From positions 1 through 64,000 of the forward strand of contig DATJPD010000036.1 in NCBI GenBank assembly GCA_035506575.1: a stretch of DNA of 64,000 bases. Direction: 5' to 3'. Under the pieces are notes generated by a model. That model was not told the DNA's origin. It searched no databases and was given only the letters and a program-made list of their open reading frames with translations. A program made the position numbers and the translations under genes. Positions 33,428 to 43,067 of the stretch are shown here, piece by piece (within the stretch, counting starts at the first letter, position 1; every line of letters begins with the position of its first letter). This DNA is from DATJPD01 sp035506575. GTDB taxonomy: Bacteria > Pseudomonadota > Alphaproteobacteria > CACIAM-22H2.

Positions 33428-34726
33428 ATGAACGTCATCATGCCGCAGCTCGGCGAGACGGTCGCCGAGGGCAAGATCGGCAAGTGGTTCAAGTCGGTCG
33501 GCGACCAGGTCAAGGCCGGCGAGAACCTCTTCGAGATCGAGACCGACAAGGTCGCCATGGAAGTCCAGGCGACCGAGAGCGGCGTGCTGACCGAGATCCG
33601 GGTGGGCGAGGGCCAGACCGTGCCGGTGGGCGCGGTGGTCGCGGTGCTGGGCAACAAGGGCGATGCCAAGACGGCTCCGGCGCCGGCGGCCAAGGCGCCG
33701 GCGGCACCCGCGAAAGCGGCGGCGGCCCCGGCGCGCGCACCGGCTCCCGCCGTTGCGAAGTCGAACGGGACGCGGCGGCCGCTGAAGCCGTTCGATGAGG
33801 TGCACACGCCCACGGGCGATTACGGCCCGGCCAAGGCGCCGCTGGGCCTGAAGGTGACGCCGCTCGCGCGCCGGCTGATCAAGCAGCAGGGCCTCGATCT
33901 CGAGGCGATCGCGCGCGGCGTGCAGCAGCGCGGCGGCTGGCGCATCGCGGCGCGCGACGTCCATCAGGTGCCGGCCGCCGGGCCGTCGGCCCGCCCCGTC
34001 GTGGCGTTGCGCGAGGGCGACCGGGTCGAGACCTTGACGCGGGCCCGCGCCATGACCGCGAGCCGCTTGGCGGAAGCCTGGCGTACCGCGCCGCACGTGT
34101 TCCAGGCGGTGGAGGTCGACTTCTCGGCCGTCGAGCGCGCGCGCCAGGCGGCCAAGGCGGCATTCGCCGAACGCCACAAGGTGGCGCTTACCTATCTGCC
34201 GTTCATCGCGCGGGCGACCTGCCTTGCGATCGCCGAGTTCCCGCGTATCAACGCGAGCTTCGACCGCGACCGGCTGATCGTGCACGGCGACGTCAATCTC
34301 GGCATCGCGGTCGACCTGAACCATGAAGGGCTCATCGTCCCGGTCATCCATCACGCCGACGAAATGACCGCGGGCGGCCTCGCCAAGGCGATCGCGCGCC
34401 TGGTCGAGAAGGCGCGTGCCGGGAAGATGGCGCCCGGCGATTTCGAGGGCGGCACGTATACGATCACGAACAACGGCAGCTTCGGCACGGTGTTCACGGC
34501 CCCGATCATCAACGTGCCGCAGGTGGCGATCCTGTCGACCGACGCGGTGCGCAAACGCGCGGTCGTGATCGAGGGCGGCGGGGGCGATGCGATCGCCGTG
34601 CGGCCGGTGGGCATGGTCGGCCAGAGCTTCGACCACCGCGCCTTCGACGGCGCCTACTCGGCGTCATTCCTCGGCAAGCTCAAGCAGATCCTCGAGACGC
34701 GGGACTGGAACTCCGAGCTGATCTGA
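33428..34726 (+). CDS. 2-oxoacid dehydrogenase E2 (dihydrolipoamide acyltransferase)
   Basis: 432 residues in the usual three-part layout. The lipoyl domain (1-75) has Lys41 in ETDKVAMEV. An Ala/Pro linker leads to a peripheral-subunit-binding domain (about 139-180; VTPLARRLIKQQGLDLEAIA). The catalytic domain ends with SFDHRAFDGAYSASFL, where His and Asp are catalytic (HRxxDG). A second Ala/Pro linker separates it. No E3 (dihydrolipoamide dehydrogenase) gene follows, so the complex probably borrows a housekeeping E3. Confidence 0.9.
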   Translation: MNVIMPQLGETVAEGKIGKWFKSVGDQVKAGENLFEIETDKVAMEVQATESGVLTEIRVGEGQTVPVGAVVAVLGNKGDAKTAPAPAAKAPAAPAKAAAAPARAPAPAVAKSNGTRRPLKPFDEVHTPTGDYGPAKAPLGLKVTPLARRLIKQQGLDLEAIARGVQQRGGWRIAARDVHQVPAAGPSARPVVALREGDRVETLTRARAMTASRLAEAWRTAPHVFQAVEVDFSAVERARQAAKAAFAERHKVALTYLPFIARATCLAIAEFPRINASFDRDRLIVHGDVNLGIAVDLNHEGLIVPVIHHADEMTAGGLAKAIARLVEKARAGKMAPGDFEGGTYTITNNGSFGTVFTAPIINVPQVAILSTDAVRKRAVVIEGGGGDAIAVRPVGMVGQSFDHRAFDGAYSASFLGKLKQILETRDWNSELI

Positions 34727-34775
34727 TGGGCTGAGTTGATTTGACCGGCCGGCGTGCGGCGGTCACGCTCTACCC

Positions 34776-35927
34776 ATGGGACCGCTCCAAGGGCTTCGCG
34801 TCGTCGAGTTTGCCGGCATCGGCCCGGGTCCGATGTGCGCCATGCTGCTGGCCGACATGGGGGCGAGCGTCATCCGCCTCGACCGGCCGACACGCTCCGA
34901 CCTCGGCGTGCCGCGGCCGGATCGCTTCGACCTCCTGCATCGCAGCCGCCCGTCGGTCGCCATCGACCTGAAGCATCCGGATGGTGTGGCGGTAGCGCTC
35001 GACCTCGTCGGGCGGGCCGATGCGCTGGTCGAAGGCTTCCGGCCGGGCACCATGGAGCGGCTGGGGCTCGGCCCGGAGCCGTGCCTCGCGCGCAATCCGC
35101 GGCTCGTCTACGGGCGCATGACCGGGTGGGGGCAGGAGGGGCCGCTCGCCGGGGCCGCCGGGCACGATCTCAACTACATCTCTCTGGTTGGGGCGCTCGC
35201 GGCGATTGGCCGCGCGGGTGCGGCACCGACCCCGCCCTTGAACCTGGTCGCCGATTACGGCGGCGGCGCGCTCTATCTCGCCTTCGGCATCGTGTGCGGC
35301 CTCTTGGAGGCAAGGCACTCGGGCCGCGGCCAGGTGGTCGATGCGGCGATGATCGACGGTGCGGCGTCGCTGATGACGGGCTTCTTCGGGCTGCACGCGG
35401 CCGGCCTGTGGACGACGGCCCGCGGCGACAACATCCTCGATTCGGGCGCGCCCTACTACGACGTCTATGCGTGCAGCGATGGCCGCTATATCTCGGTCGC
35501 CCCGATCGAGGCGAAGTTCCGCCAGGAGTTCTACCGCCGCGTCGGCCTCGATCCTGCATCGCTGCCCGACGCCGACGAGCGCGAGAACTGGCCGAAGGTC
35601 AAAGAGATCATTGCCGCGAGGCTCGCGACCAAGGTGGCCGCCGAATGGTGCCGCCTCCTCGAAGGCACGGATGCCTGCGTCGCACCCGTGCTGTCGATCG
35701 CAGAAGCCCCCTCCCATCCGCACCACCGCGCGCGCGGCACCTTCGTCGAGGTCGAGGGCGTGGTGCAGCCCGCACCGGCACCCCGCTTCAGCCGCACCAG
35801 GCCCGGCGGGCCGACCGCACCCGAGCCGCACGGGCACAGCACGGAGCGGGCGCTGGCCGAGTGGGGCATCGAGGGAATGCGCATCGCGCAATTGCGCGAG
35901 ACGGGGGTGATCGGCGTCCGGAATTGA
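34776..35927 (+). CDS. CaiB/BaiF CoA-transferase family, alpha-methylacyl-CoA racemase-like
   Basis: 383 residues of family III. GLRVVEFAGIGPGPMCAMLL, RPGTMERLGLGPE and DAAMIDGAASL are conserved. His130-Asp131 in AGHDLNYI and the Glu in VAPIEAKFRQEFY match the 1,1-proton-transfer residues of alpha-methylacyl-CoA racemase. This favours racemase over CoA transferase. It would act on 2-methylacyl-CoA esters. The gene follows E2 by 49 bases and may be in the same transcript. Confidence 0.85.
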   Translation: MGPLQGLRVVEFAGIGPGPMCAMLLADMGASVIRLDRPTRSDLGVPRPDRFDLLHRSRPSVAIDLKHPDGVAVALDLVGRADALVEGFRPGTMERLGLGPEPCLARNPRLVYGRMTGWGQEGPLAGAAGHDLNYISLVGALAAIGRAGAAPTPPLNLVADYGGGALYLAFGIVCGLLEARHSGRGQVVDAAMIDGAASLMTGFFGLHAAGLWTTARGDNILDSGAPYYDVYACSDGRYISVAPIEAKFRQEFYRRVGLDPASLPDADERENWPKVKEIIAARLATKVAAEWCRLLEGTDACVAPVLSIAEAPSHPHHRARGTFVEVEGVVQPAPAPRFSRTRPGGPTAPEPHGHSTERALAEWGIEGMRIAQLRETGVIGVRN

Positions 35928-35961
35928 CCGGGCGGTCGGGCGTGGCGACCCCGATGTCGCG

Positions 35962-36930
35962 CTAAACCGCTCTCCGCCGCTTGTGGCGGGTGCCCTGCGT
36001 CAGACCTGCGCTTTCGGCAGCCAGCAATATGCGATCGCCGGTGACGATGTTCTGGATCTCGGCGATGAGCGCGCGGGCGGCCGGCGACAGCGAGCCGCGG
36101 CGGCGCGAAATGACACCGACCTCCCGATGCCAGGTCAGCTCGGCGAACGGCAGCGGGACCAGAAGCCCGGCCTCGTGTTCCTTCCGGATCAGCTGGTACG
36201 GCAGATAGCTCACGAAGTCGCTGCTCAGCACAAGCGCCTTGTTGTACGTCGCCGAGTTGCTTTCCACGGCGGTGACCGGCGGCGTCAGCCCGGCGCCGCG
36301 GAATGCCGTCTCCACGTATTGCTTCGACAGGACCGTCGGGCCGAACATCACCCATGGATAGGACAGGAGATCCTTCATCCGCGGGCGGCCCGCGGAGGTC
36401 AGCGGGTGGCCGGCGCGGACGACGACCTCCACCCGGTCGGTGAACAGCGGCGCCAGCGAGATGTCGTCGCGCGCCGCGAGCTCCGGCAGGCCGCTGAATA
36501 CGAGGTCGACATCGCCCCGGCGCAGCATCACGATGAGGTCATCGTTGAGCGCGCTGCGGACCTCGACGCGGACTTGCGGCCGGTGACGCAGAAGATTGGC
36601 CGTCGCTTGCGGCAGCAGCGTTTCGACCATGCTGAGTGCCGCGCCGACGACGATGTCGCCTTGCGTGCCGCTCTTGGCGGCGCTGACCGCATCGAGCGTG
36701 TGGCGCAGCTCGGTGCTGATGAGCTTGGCATGGGTGAGCAGGATCTCGCCGACAGCCGTCAGGATGACGCCCTCGCGGTAACGGTCGAACAGGCGCACGC
36801 CGAGCTCCGTCTCGAGGCTTCGGATGCTCTTGCTGATCGCGGGCTGCGTCAGGTGCAGCGCTTCGGCGGCCCGGCGGAAACTGCGCGTCTCCGCCACGGC
36901 CAGAAAGTGACGCAATTCCCGCAAATCCAT
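35962..36930 (-). CDS. LysR-family transcriptional regulator
   Basis: 322 residues. The N-terminal winged helix is LRELRHFLAVAETRSFRRAA, LTQPAISKSIRSLE and LGVRLFDR. The rest is a periplasmic-binding-like effector domain (about 90-295). The ATG at 36930 is used since the conserved helix begins there; AGGGG lies eight bases upstream. It diverges from the importer-hydantoinase operon, with about 140 bp between, so it is the probable activator of that operon, responding to the imported compound. Confidence 0.9.
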   Translation of the reverse strand: MDLRELRHFLAVAETRSFRRAAEALHLTQPAISKSIRSLETELGVRLFDRYREGVILTAVGEILLTHAKLISTELRHTLDAVSAAKSGTQGDIVVGAALSMVETLLPQATANLLRHRPQVRVEVRSALNDDLIVMLRRGDVDLVFSGLPELAARDDISLAPLFTDRVEVVVRAGHPLTSAGRPRMKDLLSYPWVMFGPTVLSKQYVETAFRGAGLTPPVTAVESNSATYNKALVLSSDFVSYLPYQLIRKEHEAGLLVPLPFAELTWHREVGVISRRRGSLSPAARALIAEIQNIVTGDRILLAAESAGLTQGTRHKRRRAV

Positions 36931-37071
36931 GGCGTGGCCCCTTAGGCGATAACTTTCGGTAATGCTTGAGCGACAAAAATGAATTAGACACACAGTACGA
37001 TCGTGTCAATTCTGTCGGACGAGACGGTGCCGCAAGGGGGCAACAGCCGGCTCAGCGAGCTGGGAGATAGG

Positions 37072-38187
37072 GTGACCACCACGTCCGTCCGCGCCGCCGT
37101 CAGTCTCCGGCTGGATTCGATCAGCAAGAGCTTTGGTCCCGTGCAGGCGCTGCGCGAGACGACACTGGATGTGCCGGCGGGGGCGCTCATGGCCCTGCTT
37201 GGGCCATCTGGGTGCGGCAAGACGACCACGCTCCGGGTCATCGCGGGTTTCGAGACCTCCGATACCGGGGCGGTGCTGATCGACGGGCGCGACGTCAGCG
37301 ATCTGCCGCCCAACCGGCGCAATCTCGGGATGGTCTTCCAGAATTACAGCCTCTTCCCGCACATGACCGTGGGCGAGAACATCGGCTTCGGGCTGAAGAT
37401 GGCCCGCGTGCCCAAGGCGGAGATCGGCCGCAGGGTCGCGGACATGCTGACCCTCGTGCGGCTGGCAGGGTTCGAGGACCGCTTCTCCCACCAGCTCTCC
37501 GGCGGCCAGCAACAGCGCGTAGCACTGGCGCGCGCCCTGGTCACGAACCCCAAAGTCCTGCTGCTCGACGAGCCGCTCGGAGCGCTCGACAAGAACCTGC
37601 GCGAAAGCATGCAGTTCGAGTTGCGGCAGCTGCAGCGCAAGCTCGGCATCACGACCATCCTGGTGACGCACGACCAGGAGGAGGCGCTGACCGTCAGCGA
37701 CCTGATCGCGGTGATGAACCTTGGCCGGATCCTGCAGGTCGGCACGCCGACCGACGTGTATGACCGGCCGAAATCCCGCTTCGTGTCGGAATTCCTCGGC
37801 ACATCCAACCTGTTCGCGGCGAGGGCTGACAGTGCCGCGGGCCGGGTGCGTCTCGAGTTCAACGGCGCTGGAGCCGTCGATGTGCCGGTCGCAGCCGCCA
37901 ACGGCATGCCGTCCGGCCACGTGATGCTGGCGGTCCGGCCGGAAAAGATGGCGCTGAGCGCCCAGGCACCGGCGAACGGTGCTGCGGCGCTGCGCGGCAT
38001 CGTCAGCGGCCGCGTCTTCCGCGGCACGTACCACGCCTATCAGGTGCGGCTCGCCGGCCGCGACGATCCGGTGTTCGTGTACCAGCAGCCCTCGCTTACC
38101 GGGCCGGCCGAAATCTTCGATGTCGATGCACCCGTCTTCATCACCTGGCATCCGGCGAATGCCGTCCTTCTCCAATCCGACGAATAG
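37072..38187 (+). CDS. ABC transporter ATPase, polyamine/opine/iron(III) (PotA-like) type
   Basis: 371 residues. Walker A GPSGCGKTTTLRVIAG, Q-loop FQNYSLFPHM, signature LSGGQQQRVALARAL, Walker B LLLDEPLGALD, and switch His in VTHDQEEALTVSD. A C-terminal TOBE-like domain (about 270-365; VMLAVRPEKMAL) is typical of PotA. I start at GTG 37072, preceded by GGAG at five bases. A GTG at 37003 is in frame but has no ribosome site. First gene of a six-gene operon. Confidence 0.9.
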   Translation: MTTTSVRAAVSLRLDSISKSFGPVQALRETTLDVPAGALMALLGPSGCGKTTTLRVIAGFETSDTGAVLIDGRDVSDLPPNRRNLGMVFQNYSLFPHMTVGENIGFGLKMARVPKAEIGRRVADMLTLVRLAGFEDRFSHQLSGGQQQRVALARALVTNPKVLLLDEPLGALDKNLRESMQFELRQLQRKLGITTILVTHDQEEALTVSDLIAVMNLGRILQVGTPTDVYDRPKSRFVSEFLGTSNLFAARADSAAGRVRLEFNGAGAVDVPVAAANGMPSGHVMLAVRPEKMALSAQAPANGAAALRGIVSGRVFRGTYHAYQVRLAGRDDPVFVYQQPSLTGPAEIFDVDAPVFITWHPANAVLLQSDE

Positions 38188-38215
38188 ATCGTCGCGGACC
38201 ACCACGAGGCGAACC

Positions 38216-40234
38216 ATGCAACTCGACCCCACGCTCCTGGAAATCCTCGGCACGAAGGCGTCCGCCGCGGCCGAGGAGATGAGCTACACGCTCCAGCGCA
38301 CCGGCCGGACGCTGTTCGTCAAGGAGACGGCCGACTTTGCCACCGGTCTCGTGCGCCAGGACGGGCTGTTCTTCGCCTACCCGCGCGGCATCGGCGTCGC
38401 ATTCTTCGTCGCCCTCGACTGCAACGCCACGATCCGGTCGGTGCCCAATCTCGAGCCGGGCGACGTGATCATCACCAACGATCCGTACCGCTCGCAGGGG
38501 CTCGCCACGCATCTGCCGGACCTGCACATGATCCGGCCGTATTTCCATGACGGGAAGATCGTCTGCTACGGCTGGTGCTTCATCCACTCGACCGACGTGG
38601 GCGGCCGTGTCCCCAGCAGCATCTCGCCCGCCAACCAGGAGATCTTCCAGGAGGGGCTGATCATCCCGCCGATGAAGATCGTCGAGCGGGGCGAGTTCAA
38701 CCCCGACTTCCTGACGCTGTTCTCGGCGAACTGCCGGACGCCGGACGACAATCTCGGCGACATCAAGGCCATGCTCGCGTCTCTCAATACCGGCGCCCAG
38801 CGCGTGGCCGAGATCATCGAGCAGCACGGGATCGAGACGTTCATGGCCTGCCAGGGCGATCTGGTCGAGTACACCGAGGCCAAGGCGCGCGACGCGCTGC
38901 GCAAGATCCCCGACGGCACCTACGAGTTCTGGGACTACCTCGACGACGATTTCGTCAGCAACGTGCCAGTCCGCGTCCGGCTGGCGATGACGGCCAAGGA
39001 CGGCGCCGTGACGCTCGACTTCACCGGCACCGATCCCCAGGTCGCCGCCGCCTACAACATGCCGACCAGCGGCCGCACGCATGTGTGGCTGATCGTGCAG
39101 CTCATCTCGTTCATCTGTACCTATGACAAGACCGTGCTGATGAACGGCGGACTCCTGAAACCGATCTCGGTCATAACGCCGCCGGCCAGCGTGGTGCATG
39201 CGGAGTTTCCGGCGCCGGTCGGCATCCGCACGGCACCCGGCAAGCGGATTATGGACATCACCTGCGGCGCCATCCACAAGGCGGCACCGGGCCTGGTCGC
39301 CGCCGCCCGGTCGGGCGCCAGCGCACCGCTGACGCTCGCGGAATACGACCCGGACACGGCGCGGCGGAACGTGCTCGTCGTCCAGCACATGGTCGGCAGC
39401 ACCGGCGGCCGCAAGGGTCACGACGGGATCGACGCGCGCGACACCAGCCTCGCCAACTTGGCCAACAACCCGCTGGAGATCCTGGAGGGCGACGCGGGCG
39501 TGGTCGTGCTGGAATACGGCATCCGGCCGGATTCCGGCGGGCCGGGCCAATGGCGGGGCGGGGTCAGCCAGCAGATCACCTTCGAGGTGTTGCGCGATTC
39601 CGGCACGGTCCTGGCGCGCGGCATGGAGCGCGTGCGCTTCCGCCCATGGGGCATGGCGGGCGGCAAACCCGGCATATCCCAGCGCGCCGTGCTCAATCGC
39701 GGGCGCCAGGACGAACGCGAGCTCGGCAAGCTGGACGCGCTCGCGGTCAGCGCCGGCGACACGGTCACGGTGATGATGCCGGCCGGCGGCGGCTACGGCG
39801 ATCCGTTCCTCCGCGACCCCGAGCTGGTGCTGCGCGACGTGCGCTGCGGCTACGTGACTGCCGAAGGTGCGAAGCGCGATTATGGCGTGGTGATCGCGAA
39901 GGACGCCGTGGACGAGGCGGCCACGGCGAAGCTCCGCGGCCGAAAGCGGGCGGCGCCGGACGAGCGAAGCTTCGACTTCGGTTCCGAGCGCGAGGTCTGG
40001 GAGCGCGTGTTCGACGACGCCACGATGTCGGAGCTGAACCGGCGGCTCTTCGCCCTGCCGAAGCCGCTGCGCGCGGCCAAGCGGCGCTGGGTGTTCGAGC
40101 AGGCGATTCCGAACCTCCCGCGCGCGGGCGAAGCCTCGCTCGCCACCGTGATGGCCGACCCCGCGTCCATCAGACGGCGACTCAAGAAAGCGATCGACAG
40201 CCTGCCGCAGCCGGCCAGGCCGGGCGCGGAGTGA
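38216..40234 (+). CDS. hyuB: hydantoinase B / 5-oxoprolinase beta-type subunit (HyuB)
   Basis: 672 residues. LQRTGRTLFVKETADFATGL, EPGDVIITNDPY, THLPDLHMIRPYF, STDVGGRVP and PAGGGYGDPFLRDPELV are core HyuB motifs. HyuB with HyuA forms ATP-dependent amidohydrolases that open hydantoin or 5-oxoproline rings; acetone carboxylase is a relative. It sits inside the ABC operon, right after the ATPase. CGAGG precedes the ATG. Confidence 0.9.
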   Translation: MQLDPTLLEILGTKASAAAEEMSYTLQRTGRTLFVKETADFATGLVRQDGLFFAYPRGIGVAFFVALDCNATIRSVPNLEPGDVIITNDPYRSQGLATHLPDLHMIRPYFHDGKIVCYGWCFIHSTDVGGRVPSSISPANQEIFQEGLIIPPMKIVERGEFNPDFLTLFSANCRTPDDNLGDIKAMLASLNTGAQRVAEIIEQHGIETFMACQGDLVEYTEAKARDALRKIPDGTYEFWDYLDDDFVSNVPVRVRLAMTAKDGAVTLDFTGTDPQVAAAYNMPTSGRTHVWLIVQLISFICTYDKTVLMNGGLLKPISVITPPASVVHAEFPAPVGIRTAPGKRIMDITCGAIHKAAPGLVAAARSGASAPLTLAEYDPDTARRNVLVVQHMVGSTGGRKGHDGIDARDTSLANLANNPLEILEGDAGVVVLEYGIRPDSGGPGQWRGGVSQQITFEVLRDSGTVLARGMERVRFRPWGMAGGKPGISQRAVLNRGRQDERELGKLDALAVSAGDTVTVMMPAGGGYGDPFLRDPELVLRDVRCGYVTAEGAKRDYGVVIAKDAVDEAATAKLRGRKRAAPDERSFDFGSEREVWERVFDDATMSELNRRLFALPKPLRAAKRRWVFEQAIPNLPRAGEASLATVMADPASIRRRLKKAIDSLPQPARPGAE

Positions 40235-40237
40235 TCC

Positions 40238-41140
40238 ATGGCGACGCTCACCACCATCGGCGGTGCGTCGGCCGTTCGCGGCAGTCCGTCCGCGCGCCGG
40301 CGCTTCCGGCCGGGAAAACTCCCGATGTGGTGGGTGATTCCGCCAGCCCTCTATCTGATCGTCTTCTTCATTTTCCCGCTGTTCGACAACGCGCTGCGCA
40401 GCATCCACCCGGCCGGAGCCGCGGCCCAATGGTCGCTCGCGTATTACGTCAAGCTCCTGAGCGACGCGTACTACCTGAACGTCATCGGGCAGACGCTTCT
40501 CCTGAGCGTCGGCGTCACCGCCATCTGCATCGTGCTCGGCTATCCCGCCGCCTATTTCCTCGTCCGCCACTCCGGCCGGTGGGCCGGCCTCGTCATCTTC
40601 CTGCTGATCGCGCCGCAATTGACCTCGATCATCATGCGCACGTTCGGCTGGCGCGTACTGTTCGCGCGCCTGGGCCTGGTCAATACCGCGCTGCTCGACC
40701 TGGGCCTGATCGACAAGCCGCTGCCGCTGCTGCAGGGGCCGAGCTCGGTCGTCATCGGGCTCGTGCACGTGTTCGTACCGTTCATGGTGCTGTCGATCGC
40801 CTCGGTGCTGCAAGGGATCGACCGGCGCCTCGAGGAGTCGGCGCGTATCCTCGGCGCCTCGAAACTGCAGGCTTTCCTGCGCGTCACCCTCCCGCTGAGC
40901 CTGGACGGGATCGGGACCGGCTCGATCCTCGTCTTCATGCTCACAAACGGCAGCTTCGTCACCTTGCTGCTCCTGGGCGGGGGAAGCGTCGTGACCATGC
41001 CGGTGCTGATCTATCAGCAGTTCAGTCTGACCCAGGACATCGGCCTGGCCTCGGCCATGGGCAACCTGCTGCTGGCGATCGCTGTCGGTTGCCTGTACCT
41101 GCAGCTGCGGCTGATCAAGCGGCGCGGGGTGAGGGCGTGA
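40238..41140 (+). CDS. ABC transporter permease (PotB-like)
   Basis: 300 residues, about six membrane helices. The inner-membrane coupling motif is in RLEESARILGASKLQAFLRV (EAA-type loop, 20 residues). HFQ-like family text in the N-terminus is replaced by IHPAGAAAQWSLAYYVKLL. It pairs with the next gene to form the channel of a polyamine-type importer. The start lies 4 bases after the HyuB stop, with GGAG in front. Confidence 0.88.
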   Translation: MATLTTIGGASAVRGSPSARRRFRPGKLPMWWVIPPALYLIVFFIFPLFDNALRSIHPAGAAAQWSLAYYVKLLSDAYYLNVIGQTLLLSVGVTAICIVLGYPAAYFLVRHSGRWAGLVIFLLIAPQLTSIIMRTFGWRVLFARLGLVNTALLDLGLIDKPLPLLQGPSSVVIGLVHVFVPFMVLSIASVLQGIDRRLEESARILGASKLQAFLRVTLPLSLDGIGTGSILVFMLTNGSFVTLLLLGGGSVVTMPVLIYQQFSLTQDIGLASAMGNLLLAIAVGCLYLQLRLIKRRGVRA

Positions 41141-41961
41141 CGGCCGCCCGGTGGACACGTGGTGTGACGCGGCATGCCGAGCGAACCGCGCTGCTCGCCT
41201 ACATGCTCGTCTTCTTCGGCTTCATCCTGGCGCCGATCGCGGTCGCCGTGATCGTGTCGTTCGACACCAAGTCGTTTCCCGGTTTCCCCATCAGCGGCTT
41301 CACCTTGCGCTGGTACTGGCGCGTCTGGGAGTACAAGCCGTTCATCGATTCCCTGGTGGTCAGCATCGAGCTGGCCCTGGGGTCGGCCGCCCTGGCGTGC
41401 CTGATCGCGATGCCGGGCGCGCTGGCCCTGGCGCGCAGCCGCTCCTGGTCCTCGGACGTGATCTCGACGTTCCTGCTGGCGCCGCTGTCGATGCCGATGA
41501 TCGTGCTCGGTCTCGCGTTCCTTTATTACCTGGCGGCACTCGGGTTCGGGATCAGCTTTCTGTCGCTCTTGATCTCGCACACGGTGATCTCGATCCCGTA
41601 CATCGCCCGTACCGTGGCCGGCGTCTATCGCGGCCTCGGGCCCGATTACGAAGAGGCGGCGTCGATCCTCGGCGCCGATCGCCTCCGGACATTCTGGTAC
41701 GTGACCTTACCCCTGGTCAGGCCGGGAATTTTCGCCGGGTCGATGTTCGCGACCCTCATCTCGTTCGACAACCTGCCGCTCTCCTATTTCTTCGGCAGCG
41801 CGACCACGAACACCTTGCCGGTCGTGATGCTGAGCTATCTCGAATATCAATTCGATCCGTCGGTGGCGGCCGTCAGCACGATCCAGATGCTGCTGGCGCT
41901 CCTGGCATTGCTTGTCGTCGATCGCGTCTACGGGCTGCGCCACATGAGCGCACCGACCTGA
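41137..41961 (+). CDS. ABC transporter permease (PotC-like)
   Basis: 274 residues from GTG 41137 (GTGA overlap with the upstream stop; GAGGG before it). About six helices. SFDTKSFPGFPISGFTLRWY is typical of PotC-type permeases, and DYEEAASILGADRLRTFWYV is the EAA loop that docks on the ATPase. Second half of the importer channel. Confidence 0.88.
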   Translation: MTAARWTRGVTRHAERTALLAYMLVFFGFILAPIAVAVIVSFDTKSFPGFPISGFTLRWYWRVWEYKPFIDSLVVSIELALGSAALACLIAMPGALALARSRSWSSDVISTFLLAPLSMPMIVLGLAFLYYLAALGFGISFLSLLISHTVISIPYIARTVAGVYRGLGPDYEEAASILGADRLRTFWYVTLPLVRPGIFAGSMFATLISFDNLPLSYFFGSATTNTLPVVMLSYLEYQFDPSVAAVSTIQMLLALLALLVVDRVYGLRHMSAPT

Positions 41962-42004
41962 TCGTGCCTACCCCGATCCCGCGTCCCAAGTGATGGAGAT
42001 GAAG

Positions 42005-43036
42005 ATGCTGCAGAGACACAAGCTGGCCGGAGCAGCGGCGCTCGCCGCGATGTGGGCAATCCTGAGCCCGGCGGTCGCGGCGGACCTCACGGTGTCGACC
42101 TATGGCGGCATCTTCGAAACGACCGTGCGCGAGTGCTTCGTCAAGCCGTTCGAGGCGGAGACCGGAAAGTCGGTGGCGCTCGTCCTGGGCCAGCCGACGC
42201 AATGGGTGAACCAGATCCTGGCGACGCCCGCGAGCCCGCCCATCGACGTGCTGATCTCGAACGCGACCTTCACGTTCCAGGCCCGCGACAAGAAAGCCCT
42301 GGAGAAGTTCAGCGAGGACAAGATCCCGAATCTCAAGGACGTGCCGAGGCCGATGGTCGACATGCTCGACGGGTACGGCTCGGTCATGGATTTCGGCATC
42401 CTCGGCCTCACCTACGACAAGCGGCGGGTCAAGAACCCGCCCAAGAGCTTCCAGGAATTCATCGACCGTACGATCAAGGGCGAGTGGAAGGCGGCGATCC
42501 CGGGTGCGGGCTATGCCGGCATGCCCTACTACGTGATCTGGGGGTTCGCCGACATGCTCGGTGGCGGCATCGACAACGTCGATCCGGCGTTCGACGCGAT
42601 CAAGCGGATGAAGGCCAGCGGCAATCTCTCCTTCTGGTCCGGCAGCACCGATTTCGTGAGCCAGCTGCAGTCCGGCGAGTTCGACATCGGCATGTTCTTC
42701 GACGGCCGGACCTTCGCATCCATTGACGAGGGTGCCGACTGGCTGGGCTTCGTCAATCCGGCGCCGGGATCGGTGATGGGGCCGACCACGATCTCGAAAG
42801 TGGCCAACGGCTCCCCGCTCGGATGGAAATTCATCGATGTGGCCCTGGCGCCGCAGCCGCAGGCGTGCTTCGCCGACAAGATGCAGTACGGCATCGTCAA
42901 TATGAAGGCTCGGCCGGACCCGAAGGTCGCCGCACGGCTCGTCAAATGGAACGAGACCCGCGTGCCTCCGTACGAGACGATCGGCAGCCACATCGCCGGA
43001 TGGCTCGAGCGCTGGAACAAGGAAATCGGCGGCTGA
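42005..43036 (+). CDS. periplasmic solute-binding protein, spermidine/putrescine-type
   Basis: 343 residues from ATG 42005, with GGAG six bases upstream. The signal peptide ends around AILSPAVAA. The mature part starts DLTVSTYGGIFETTVRECFV, the group of PotD-like and opine-binding proteins. MVDMLDGYGSVMDFGILGLT and GVFFDGR-like text (DIGMFFDGRTFASIDEGAD) line the cleft. It supplies substrate to the importer encoded by the same operon. Ligand unknown; a cyclic amide is suggested by HyuAB. Confidence 0.88.
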   Translation: MLQRHKLAGAAALAAMWAILSPAVAADLTVSTYGGIFETTVRECFVKPFEAETGKSVALVLGQPTQWVNQILATPASPPIDVLISNATFTFQARDKKALEKFSEDKIPNLKDVPRPMVDMLDGYGSVMDFGILGLTYDKRRVKNPPKSFQEFIDRTIKGEWKAAIPGAGYAGMPYYVIWGFADMLGGGIDNVDPAFDAIKRMKASGNLSFWSGSTDFVSQLQSGEFDIGMFFDGRTFASIDEGADWLGFVNPAPGSVMGPTTISKVANGSPLGWKFIDVALAPQPQACFADKMQYGIVNMKARPDPKVAARLVKWNETRVPPYETIGSHIAGWLERWNKEIGG

Positions 43037-43067
43037 TGTCAACGTCAAACAGAACGGTACACGACGA

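Noticed and set aside
31838..34636. A 932-codon open frame on the minus strand
   Set aside because: It lies fully opposite the aldehyde dehydrogenase and E2 genes, is made of His/Arg/Gly/Ala-rich low-information sequence, and has no motif. Long antisense frames arise from the GC codon bias.
36931..37002. LysR box (T-N11-A) in the divergent region
   Set aside because: Several weak dyads (for example around ATAACTTTCGGTAAT and ACGATCGT) fit loosely, but none stands out enough to call an operator.
37003..37071. GTG start at 37003 for the ABC ATPase
   Set aside because: No ribosome site precedes it and the added 23 residues do not resemble the family. GGAG with good spacing supports GTG 37072.
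38141..41158. A 1005-codon open frame on the minus strand
   Set aside because: It is antisense to hyuB and a permease, both with clear motifs, and its translation has no recognisable domain.
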